Assembly (NCBI GenBank): GCA_913058025.1
Contig: CAJXPN010000159.1
Span: 1-7,945, forward strand
Direction of reading: 5' to 3'
DNA from: an uncultured Myxococcales bacterium
GTDB taxonomy: Bacteria > Myxococcota_A > Bradymonadia > Bradymonadales > Bradymonadaceae
DNA length: 7,945 bases
The notes beneath the pieces are model-generated. The model worked only from the letters and a program-made list of their open reading frames with translations, was not told the DNA's origin and searched no databases. Both the position numbers and the translations under genes were made by a program. Below are positions 1-5,770 of this stretch, piece after piece; positions within the stretch are counted from its first letter, which is position 1; every line of letters starts with the position of its first letter.

Positions 1-31
1 TACGAGATCTAGTACGGTCTCGTGGGCTCGG
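1..31 (+). other. Illumina Nextera i7/P7 adapter remnant (not genomic)
   Basis: Bases 1-8 equal the last eight bases of the P7 flow-cell oligo (TACGAGAT). Bases 9-16 (CTAGTACG) are an 8-base i7 index, which I recognise as the one usually called N702. Bases 17-31 (GTCTCGTGGGCTCGG) are the Nextera read-2 transposase adapter. The order P7-index-adapter is exactly that of a finished Nextera library end. The 19-bp mosaic end that should follow is missing apart from a possible AG at 32-33, so the join is an assembly or trimming artefact. The TAG stop closing the first gene lies inside the index. Confidence 0.96.
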
Positions 32-1949
32 AGTCGCCGAAGGCGGGGATCTCGACCTTGGTGACGCCGTCGAGCGTCTGCATGTCGAGGCCGAGCTTGG
101 CGGTGACGTTGTCGCTGAGCTTGACCCGCAGGTCCTCGCGGATGTTCACCGTGAGGTTGGTGCCGTCGATGATGAAGTCGCCCACGCGGATGCCGGTGTT
201 GATCGTGCCGACGGCGGCGACGAACTTCGACTCGATGCTGTCGTTGGGGCGCCACTCCCAGCGGAGCTGGCCGCGGTTGAAGCCGATGCTCTGGTTGACC
301 GAGGTGAACTGGAACGCCTCGTTGCCCTGGGCCTCACCGAAGATGACCTCGAGGTCGTCGCGCGAGCCGTAGACGAAGAGCTCGAGCTTGTGGTCGGGGA
401 TGCCCGTGTAGGTCAGCCAGCCCTGGTAGTCGTAGTAGGAGGGCGAGATGAGGACGTCGAAGAGGTCCTGGGGGATGACGTTGTTGAGGAACAGGTCGAC
501 GTAGGAGCGGCGGCCGGCGAGCGCGAAGGAGAGGTCGTCGGTGATCTGGGCCTCGACGACGGCGGTGGCGTCGATGATGTCGACCTCGGCGAAGCCGTGG
601 AAGCCGTCGAGCCTGGGCGAGCGGGTGTTCAGGTCGATGATGCCGCCGATGGCGCGGCCGTAGCGTGCCGAGAAGTTGCCCGGGTAGAAGTCGATCGACT
701 TGATCATCTCGCCGTTGACGACGGACGGCCCGCCCAGGAAGTGGAAGACCAGCGGGAGCTCGTCGCCGCCCAGGAAGACCGCGGAGTCGGCGGGGTTGGA
801 GCCGCGGACGATGAGCTGGCCGGTGCCAAACGGCGCGCGCGCGACGCCGGGGAGGTTCTGGACGACGCGGACGACGTCGCCGCCGGTGCCGGGGATGCGG
901 CGAGCCTCTTCGAGCGAGATCGTCTTGCGGCTGACCTCGCGGCGCTTGCGCTTGGCGGTCGTGCGGACGGTGAACTCGTCGTAGAACTCGGCCTCGACGT
1001 AGTACTCGACGGCGAGGAGCTCGCCGCCCTTGACGGTCTCGTCGCTCGAGGTCGACAGGTAGCCTTCGGCGTTGAGGCGGATGGTGTAGACGCCGTCGTC
1101 GAGGCCGCGGAAGCCGAAGCGGCCCTTGCCGTCGGTGAACTCCTCGCGGACGATTTCGCCGGCGGGGTTGAGCGCCTGGACGGAGATGCCGGCGAGTGTG
1201 CGGCGCGTGCCGGACTCGCGGACCGTGCCCGAGAGGTTCTCGGGCGCGGCCTCGACGGTGTAGGTCGCCTCGCTGGTGTCACCAGGGACGAGGTCGATCG
1301 AGGTCTTGTAGCCCTGGTACGCGTCGACGTTGAGGGTGACGTCGTAGGGGCCGGGGGGGATCTCGGAGAAGGTGAACACGCCGTCGTCGCCGGTGACCAT
1401 CTGGGCTTCGGGGGGCGGGTCGTAGTCGGAGCCCGAGTAGCGGATGCCGATGGTCGCGCCAGCGACGCCCTTGCCCGTGGTCTTGTCGACGACGGAGCCC
1501 GAGAAGTTCGACGGGAGGATCGGCAGCTCGAACGTGATCGTGAACGTGAGCGTGACGGGGGAGGGCGCGTTGTTGATCTCTGCGGGCTCGAAGACGAACT
1601 TGAGCGCGGCCTGGCGAGCGGACTCGCCCAGCCCCGCGCCGGGCTCGCTGACGACCTCCGCGGCGGAGACCTTGCCGGTGGCGTCGATCGTGAGCTTGAG
1701 CTGGACGTCGCCCTCGAGGCGAGCGTCGATGGCCTCCTGGGTGTACTCGGCCTCGGTGGCCTCGATGAGCACGGGGGCCTTGGTCAGCCGGATGTCACCG
1801 CGCGACGGGTCGCCCGCGGGCTGGGCGAAGGCGGGGGCGGAGATCAGGAGTGCCGAGGCCGAGAGCGCGAGCGCGGCGAGCGCGGCGCTGCATCGAGGGG
1901 AGCGGTGCATGATGGGGAGCCTTGGGGCAGAGAGCGCGGGCGGCCTCAT
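32..1949 (-). CDS. TonB-dependent outer-membrane receptor with N-terminal TonB C-terminal-like domain (3' truncated)
   Basis: Outer-membrane, TonB-dependent transporter or receptor; the substrate cannot be told from sequence. Numbering from MRPPAL: signal peptide about 1-42 ending AFA; a TonB C-terminal-like domain at 60-142 (EGDVQLKLTIDATGKV, then ALKFVFEPA); two carboxypeptidase-regulatory/CnaB-like beta repeats at about 147-232 and 237-318, each with a GxFxF...PGxYxV-type pattern; a possible TonB box DEFTVRT at 324-330; a plug at about 335-445 (VQNLPGVARAPFGTG, VRGSNPADSAVFLGG, YGRAIGGIIDL); then the first barrel strands. The barrel is cut by the contig end: residues after about 639 and the stop at 9-11 are adapter. 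I chose ATG 1949 because AGAGG (1958-1962) lies 8 nt upstream. ATG 1973 has no such site, and ATG 1910 would give the shortest signal peptide. It is the second gene of an operon, 56 nt after the lipoprotein stop. Confidence 0.9.
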
Positions 1950-1957
1950 GAGGCCGA

Positions 1958-1962
1958 CCTCT
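1958..1962 (-). promoter_or_regulatory. Shine-Dalgarno site deciding the receptor start
   Basis: On the minus strand this reads AGAGG, 8 nt before the ATG at 1947-1949. The two alternative in-frame ATGs (1971-1973 and 1908-1910) have no purine-rich site at a suitable distance. This favours the MRPPAL start, which gives a 13-residue longer n-region than the MHRSP start. Confidence 0.55.
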
Positions 1963-2005
1963 TGAGAGATCATCGGGTCACAACCAACGGGCGAGCGGCG
2001 AGGTC

Positions 2006-3220
2006 CTACTTGTCGATGAAGCGCGCGACGCTGAAGCGGCGCTCGATCCAGTCCATGCCGAGGCGGCCGTCACGGACGACCGACCAGACGCGCGTCTCGC
2101 AGGCGTCGGAGGTCTCGTTGGTGACCCACGGGCAGGGGTCGGAGGAGTTGGGCGTGCCGTCGCGGTCCCAGTCGTCCTGCTGCTCGGGGAACTGGGGGTC
2201 GGTGGGCTCGGGGTCGTAGGAGATGCTGAACTCGACGATGGAGGCGTCGGGAAGTGACTGCGGGCTCACGCCCTCCTTGTAGAGCTTCTCGGAGTCGCCG
2301 ACGTCGCCCTCGGAGACGAACCAGCGGTAGGTGACGGACTCGGGGATCGGGTCGGTCAGGCCGTCGCCGTTGGTGTCCTCGGAGCCGAAGGGGATCTTGC
2401 GGCGGTAGTCCTCGACGAGCGCGGGGTCGACCAGCGAGCGCAGCTCGAAGGGGACGCCGGCGACGAGCGGCGTCACGGCGCCGTCGGGCAGCGTGTACCA
2501 GCGCTCGTCGTCGGACTCGGAGAGCCAGGGGAGGTCGTCGGCGCACTTGGCCTCGTCGGCGACGTCCTTGAGGCGGATCTGGACGTCCTGGACGTCCGGG
2601 TTCTGGTTGGCGAAGACGTCGTTGCCGGTCCAGAGCTGGAGCTGCTTTGCGGCGATGATGCGCTCGCCGCCCGAGCTCGCGATGAGGCGGACGGTCACGT
2701 TGAAGCCCTCGTCGCACTCGGAGACGCCGACCTGTCCGCCCAGCGCGTCGTTCTGCGCCGAGAGGAGGCTCTCGGAGAGCTGACAGAAGAAGAGCGCGAG
2801 GCTGGCGTCGCCGCCGGGGTAGGTGAACTGCGCCTCGGGCTCACTCCCGAGGTCGAACTCGGGGAGCAGCGCGCCGATGTCGAAGCCCGGCGGGAGCTGC
2901 TCTCGCTGCTCCTCGGGGATCTGCGCGGTGAGCAGCGTGGCGAGCTCGTCGCGCGTGAACGGGCACTCGTACTCGTTCTGGGCGAGGGTCTGGAATGGGC
3001 ACCAGTCCCAGGCGTATGTGATCGCGTCGTCGCTGGGAGAGGCCGCGAGCGCGGAGATCGTGGCGACCTCACCCGGGCGCACCGTGAGCGGATCGGACTT
3101 CACGCCCAGGACCCTGAACTTCTCGACACGCCAGTATGGGTCGAAGGGCACACCACAGGCCGACGTCGTCAACAGCATGAGCGCGCCCACCAGGGCCGCG
3201 CGTCGTCTCGCATTCATCAT
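2006..3220 (-). CDS. Large secreted lipoprotein partner of the TonB-dependent receptor (unknown function)
   Basis: 404 residues, not assignable to a named family. It begins with an arginine-rich n-region (MMNARRR), a hydrophobic stretch and a lipobox TSAC giving lipidated Cys22; Gly at +2 fits outer-membrane sorting. The mature start RVLGVKSDPLTVRPGE resembles the opening beta strand of orphan lipoproteins I associate with myxobacterial receptors (recalled, unverified). Seven further cysteines occur mostly in close pairs (74/86, 146/169, 363/374, single 226), suggesting disulfides. Two calcium-loop-like motifs are visible: DTNGDGLTD (282-290) and DRDG-x2-N-x2-D-x-CP (352-364), the latter thrombospondin type-3-like. 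The start is supported by GAGGA (3228-3232) 7 nt upstream. A good promoter lies about 80 nt upstream, and the receptor follows 56 nt after the stop, so the two are probably one operon. A role in ligand capture or receptor assembly is inference. Confidence 0.88.
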   Translation of the reverse strand: MMNARRRAALVGALMLLTTSACGVPFDPYWRVEKFRVLGVKSDPLTVRPGEVATISALAASPSDDAITYAWDWCPFQTLAQNEYECPFTRDELATLLTAQIPEEQREQLPPGFDIGALLPEFDLGSEPEAQFTYPGGDASLALFFCQLSESLLSAQNDALGGQVGVSECDEGFNVTVRLIASSGGERIIAAKQLQLWTGNDVFANQNPDVQDVQIRLKDVADEAKCADDLPWLSESDDERWYTLPDGAVTPLVAGVPFELRSLVDPALVEDYRRKIPFGSEDTNGDGLTDPIPESVTYRWFVSEGDVGDSEKLYKEGVSPQSLPDASIVEFSISYDPEPTDPQFPEQQDDWDRDGTPNSSDPCPWVTNETSDACETRVWSVVRDGRLGMDWIERRFSVARFIDK

Positions 3221-3300
3221 CTCAACATCCTCGCGTCACGATCGCTCGGCCCACCAGACCGTGGGCGCTACCTGCGCCAGGTCGGGCAGGGTCGCGTCGA

Positions 3301-3329
3301 AATATAACAATCCGCCTTGCTGAGTCCAA
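3301..3329 (-). promoter_or_regulatory. Sigma70-like extended -10 promoter for the lipoprotein/receptor operon
   Basis: Read on the minus strand: -35 TTGGAC (3324-3329), a 17-bp spacer, and -10 TATATT (3301-3306, five of six consensus bases) preceded by TG at the extended -10 position (3308-3309). The expected start is near 3294, giving a leader of about 74 nt before the ATG at 3220. The site sits in the only AT-rich patch between the two neighbouring genes. The -35 is poor (TTG only), which fits an extended -10 promoter or one helped by an activator. Confidence 0.65.
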
Positions 3330-3336
3330 CGGCCAG

Positions 3337-3350
3337 TTAACGATTGTTAA
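3337..3350. promoter_or_regulatory. Inverted repeat TTAAC-N4-GTTAA upstream of the -35
   Basis: A perfect 5-bp inverted repeat (3337-3341 and 3346-3350) with a 4-nt centre, in AT-rich sequence. Its centre lies about 50 bp upstream of the predicted transcription start of the lipoprotein/receptor operon, the usual place for a class-I or II activator. It could equally be an AT-rich UP-like element. No regulator gene is in view. Confidence 0.4.
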
Positions 3351-3445
3351 GTAGAGGGATGATCGGAGCCTCGAAACGGGAGCGGAGAGGGGGCGAAAAC
3401 GCGGCGAACCCGCGCGTATGGTGCGTGCGCGGGGTCGTATGGGAT

Positions 3446-3461
3446 CACGCTCGGGAGCGTG
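3446..3461 (-). other. Small hairpin downstream of the ompA-like gene
   Basis: CACGCT / AGCGTG form a 6-bp stem around a CGGG (plus-strand) loop, about 30 nt past the OmpA-like stop codon. No U-rich run follows on the minus-strand transcript, so it is not a canonical intrinsic terminator. With the adjacent GC palindrome it could still slow polymerase or protect a 3' end. Confidence 0.3.
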
Positions 3462-3466
3462 TCGCG

Positions 3467-3488
3467 CGCGGCCGCGGCCGCGGCCGCG
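3467..3488. repeat. 22-bp perfect GC palindrome built of a CGCGGC hexamer repeat
   Basis: Three tandem CGCGGC hexamers followed by CGCG give a 22-bp perfect palindrome containing three overlapping GCGGCCGC octamers. It begins one base after the TGA of the OmpA-like gene. In RNA it would fold into a very stable all-GC stem. It may act as transcript-end structure, or be a slippage-prone simple repeat. Confidence 0.7.
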
Positions 3489-3489
3489 A

Positions 3490-4164
3490 TCACATGTTCG
3501 AGGAGAGCTCGAGCTCGGGGAGGATCGACTCGAGGTTGGGGAGCAGGAAGATCTCGATGCGGCGGTTCTCGGCGCGGCCCTCGGGGTTCGCGTTGTCGCT
3601 GATCGGGTCGGTGTCGGCGAAGGCTGCGGTGGCGGTGGTCTCGGCGGGGAGGCCGTTGTCCACGAGGGTCTTGTGGACGTTGTAGGCGCGGACCGACGAG
3701 AGGTCCCAGTTGTCCTTGAAGCCGCTGGCCTTGACGGGCTGGTCGTCGGTGTGGCCGCCGACGAAGATGCGGCGCTTCTTCACGCTCGACATCGCGCTGG
3801 CGACGTCCTTGAGGGTGTCGGTGCCCGCGGCGGTCAGCTCGGCCTTGCCCGAGTCGAAGAGGATCTTGTTGGGGAGCTGGACGACGATGAGGCCGTTGCG
3901 CACCGTGATCGAGAGCGTGCCGGCGTCGATGTACTCGGAGAGCGCGGCGCGGAGCTCGTCGTAGAGTCTCTGGCGCGCCGCGGACATGCGGTCGGCTGCC
4001 TCGGCGCGGGCGCGGGCCGTGGCGAGGCCCTCTTCGAGCTGGGTCTTGCTGGTGTTGCAGGCGGCGAGGTCACGCTCGAGCTCGTCGATCTTGCCCTGGT
4101 TGCTCGCGCAGCCGAAACCGAAGACGACAGCAGACAGAGCGAGGGCGGCAGATTTGATGCGCAT
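3490..4164 (-). CDS. OmpA/MotB-like peptidoglycan-binding lipoprotein
   Basis: 224 residues, predicted to hold the outer membrane (or a partner complex) to peptidoglycan. A signal sequence ends in a loose lipobox (GFGC, Cys19; Phe at -2 is unusual). Residues about 24-75 form a charged heptad-like coiled coil (KIDELERDLAAC, RARAEAADRM). The OmpA C-terminal domain spans about 98-207, with ILFDSGKAELTAAG, GHTDDQPV (137-144), the NWDLSSVRAYNV helix and GRAENRRIEIFL. GHTDD-x-P is closer to MotB-type than classical OmpA wording. A 17-residue acidic/hydrophobic tail follows. The start is the ATG at 4164 with AAGGT 9 nt upstream. It probably stands alone: 235 nt separate it from the kinase and 269 nt from the next gene. 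A Pal-like role is possible but the coiled coil is longer than in Pal. Family assignment is firm; the partner is unknown. Confidence 0.93.
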   Translation of the reverse strand: MRIKSAALALSAVVFGFGCASNQGKIDELERDLAACNTSKTQLEEGLATARARAEAADRMSAARQRLYDELRAALSEYIDAGTLSITVRNGLIVVQLPNKILFDSGKAELTAAGTDTLKDVASAMSSVKKRRIFVGGHTDDQPVKASGFKDNWDLSSVRAYNVHKTLVDNGLPAETTATAAFADTDPISDNANPEGRAENRRIEIFLLPNLESILPELELSSNM

Positions 4165-4282
4165 GGTGGTATGACCTTGGTGTGTCAGGGTTCGGATTCA
4201 GGGCGTTAAGCTGCTGATTTTGAACCGTTCTTGGTGCTCCGGTCGGAGCGGGCTCGGCGAGGACCGCCAGCTGACGACGAGC

Positions 4283-4309
4283 AATGTAGGGCCGCGGAGT
4301 CGGAGTCAA
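4283..4309 (-). promoter_or_regulatory. Candidate promoter for the OmpA-like gene
   Basis: On the minus strand, TTGACT (4304-4309, five of six -35 bases) is followed after 15 bp by TACATT (4283-4288, four of six -10 bases). The spacer is short, which lowers confidence. The leader would be about 110 nt and includes a 5-bp hairpin GCTCC-N4-GGAGC (4236-4249). The rest of 4165-4399 shows no gene; its longest AT-rich patch is 4357-4386. Confidence 0.35.
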
Positions 4310-4389
4310 TGAGGTGCTCGAATGTTCGCGTTGGACGCACCTTCGGTCGGCTCCATCTCTTCGTTTTTATGTCTATTTATTTCGACTTG

Positions 4390-4409
4390 GGGCGACCGTT
4401 CAGTCGCCC
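4390..4409 (-). other. Hairpin spanning the kinase stop codon
   Basis: GGGCGAC / GTCGCCC form a perfect 7-bp stem around a 6-nt loop that contains the TGA stop (4400-4402). On the minus-strand transcript the sequence that follows is A-rich (AAATAAATA) rather than U-rich, so it is not a textbook rho-independent terminator. It may still stabilise or end the kinase transcript. Confidence 0.4.
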
Positions 4410-5659
4410 GCGACGCCGTAGTTCGACAGGTCGACGGGGAGCGTGGCGGAGGTCTCGGCGGGCTGGACCCGCTGGTAGGTCACGCCGGCGGCGAAGGCCA
4501 GGGAGAGGAGCGCGAGCGCGGCGGCGGCGTAGAGCGCGGCGCGGCGCGCGCTGAGGCGCGCGCGAGGCGAGGTCTCGACGTAGAGGCTCTGGAGGGCCGC
4601 ATGGATCGCGTCGGCGGACTGGTGCCGCGCGCCGCGGGAGTGCTCGAAGCAGCGGTGGACGAGCGCGGCGAGGCGAGCGTCGGCGGCCGGTGCGCTCTCG
4701 CGCAGCGGGGTGGCGTGGCGTGCGCGGACGTCCTGAGAGAGGTCGGGCGTGGGGAAGGGGCGGGCGCCGGCGAGCAGCTCGTAGAGCGTGACGCCGATCT
4801 GGTAGACGTCGGTGCGCGCGTCGAGGACCTCGCCCATGAGCTGCTCGGGGGCCATGTAGTCGGGGGTGCCGAAGGCGCGGCGGGAGTGCCGGGTGATGTC
4901 CTCGGCGCGCGCGGCGAGGCCGAAGTCGATGAGGCGGACTGTGCCGTCGCGCTGGAGCATGACGTTGGAGGGCTTCAGGTCGCGGTGGATGTAGCCGCTG
5001 GTGTGCATGTAGTGGACGGCGCGCGAGAGCTGGATGCCGACCTTGACGGCGAGCCTGGGGTCGAGCGGCCCCTGGCGCGCGAGCAGCCTGTCCAGGCTCA
5101 CGCCGCGGACGTACTCCGTGATCATGACGATGTGGCCGGCGCGCACGAGGACGTCGTGGACGCCGATGAGGTTGGGGTGGCTCAGGCGAGCGAGCCCGCG
5201 GGCCTCTCGCAGGAAGAGGCGCTGGACGGCGGGGTCGTGCGCGAGGTCGGAGTGGAGGAGCTTGACGGCCACGGGGCGGTCGAGCAGGCCGTCGTGGGCC
5301 TTGACGACGAGGCCGACGCCGCCTCGCCCGAGCACGCGCTCGAAGGAGAAGCGGTCGGCGAGGTCGCCCATCGCCTCGGCGAAGAAGTCGGCGCTGGTGG
5401 CGTACTCGTCGGCGGCGCGCTCGTCGAGCTGGACGGTGACGAGGTCGTCGGCGGGAGCGATCTTGACCACGCAGTAGGCCCACGCGGTGTCCTCGCGCGA
5501 GCGCACCGCGACCTTGAACCAGTGGACGCCCTCGCTCAGGTCGATGCTCAGCTCGCCGTGGTCGTCGGTCTCATAGGGGATCTCTTCGTCGACGCTGACC
5601 CGCCGTAGCGGGGTCTCGCCGAGCCTGTCTTCACCATGAACGAAACGTAACGTGACCAT
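4400..5659 (-). CDS. Membrane-anchored Hanks-type Ser/Thr protein kinase with N-terminal beta-rich domain
   Basis: Phosphorylates Ser/Thr on unknown protein targets; 419 residues. The kinase domain (about 104-358) has every catalytic element: glycine loop GRGGVG (111-116), Lys133 in VAVKLL, Glu152, HRDLKPSN (225-232, catalytic Asp227), DFG (245-247), GTPDYMAPE (264-272) and Asp284. It is an RD kinase with Thr256 and Ser259 in the activation segment, so it is expected to be active. One membrane helix lies at about 375-395, leaving only about 24 residues outside; no PASTA, TPR or other sensor is there. Residues 1-95 form a beta-rich module (ETDDHGELSIDLSEGVHWFKVAV) resembling transthyretin/carboxypeptidase-regulatory folds, on the cytoplasmic side. 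The start is the only early ATG; it lacks a clear Shine-Dalgarno site. It has its own strong promoter, with phased repeats upstream, and is probably monocistronic. Confidence 0.94.
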   Translation of the reverse strand: MVTLRFVHGEDRLGETPLRRVSVDEEIPYETDDHGELSIDLSEGVHWFKVAVRSREDTAWAYCVVKIAPADDLVTVQLDERAADEYATSADFFAEAMGDLADRFSFERVLGRGGVGLVVKAHDGLLDRPVAVKLLHSDLAHDPAVQRLFLREARGLARLSHPNLIGVHDVLVRAGHIVMITEYVRGVSLDRLLARQGPLDPRLAVKVGIQLSRAVHYMHTSGYIHRDLKPSNVMLQRDGTVRLIDFGLAARAEDITRHSRRAFGTPDYMAPEQLMGEVLDARTDVYQIGVTLYELLAGARPFPTPDLSQDVRARHATPLRESAPAADARLAALVHRCFEHSRGARHQSADAIHAALQSLYVETSPRARLSARRAALYAAAALALLSLAFAAGVTYQRVQPAETSATLPVDLSNYGVAGD

Positions 5660-5662
5660 TGG

Positions 5663-5720
5663 AGCGACCCGACATCGACATCATCCCACGCGGCTGATGA
5701 TAGAGGTTCGGCGGGTCGCT
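5663..5720. promoter_or_regulatory. 9-bp inverted repeat flanking the kinase promoter -10
   Basis: AGCGACCCG at 5663-5671 and its exact reverse complement CGGGTCGCT at 5712-5720 are 40 bp apart. One arm lies in the -35/-10 spacer (touching the -35) and the other just before the start codon. A looping repressor or an RNA fold at the start codon could use such arms, though only the start-proximal arm is inside the predicted transcript. In GC-rich DNA chance is not excluded. Confidence 0.35.
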
Positions 5721-5725
5721 GGCAA
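5697..5725 (-). promoter_or_regulatory. Strong sigma70-like promoter of the kinase gene
   Basis: Minus strand: -35 TTGCCA (5720-5725, five of six), a spacer of exactly 17 bp, and -10 TATCAT (5697-5702, five of six). The predicted start is near 5690, giving a leader of about 30 nt. This is the best consensus promoter in the window and separates the kinase from ppx, whose stop is 46 nt upstream of the -35. Confidence 0.72.
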
Positions 5726-5728
5726 AGA

Positions 5729-5757
5729 ATGACAGGGTGGTTCACGCGATGTTCACG
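5729..5757 (-). promoter_or_regulatory. Three 11-bp-phased repeats upstream of the kinase promoter
   Basis: On the minus strand CGTGAAC begins at 5757 and again at 5746 (identical 7-mers, period 11), and CTGTCAT begins at 5735 in the same phase; the next step lands on the -35. An 11-bp direct-repeat period is the binding pattern of OmpR/PhoB-type response regulators, and CTGTCAT is the PhoB half-site known from enteric bacteria. The repeats are seen directly; assigning a regulator is inference. Confidence 0.45.
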
Positions 5758-5770
5758 GAGGCGGCGCGGC

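Noticed and set aside
390..2219. 609-codon open frame on the plus strand
   Set aside because: Antisense to the receptor gene. Its Gly/Val/Asp/Glu/Ala/Arg-rich, motif-free product is typical of the opposite strand of GC-rich coding DNA; the minus strand encodes recognisable domains throughout.
3467..3488. Overlapping NotI-type octamers suggesting a cloning linker
   Set aside because: The sequence on both sides continues as normal GC-rich genomic DNA and the repeat is a hexamer expansion; no vector sequence is present.
4070..4309. 79-codon minus-strand frame overlapping the start of the OmpA-like gene
   Set aside because: Out of frame with the lipoprotein gene; Pro/Arg-rich, begins in the leader region and has no ribosome-binding site.
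4322..5608. 428-codon open frame on the plus strand
   Set aside because: Lies antisense across the Ser/Thr kinase, whose catalytic motifs are all intact; its own product has no motif or signal.
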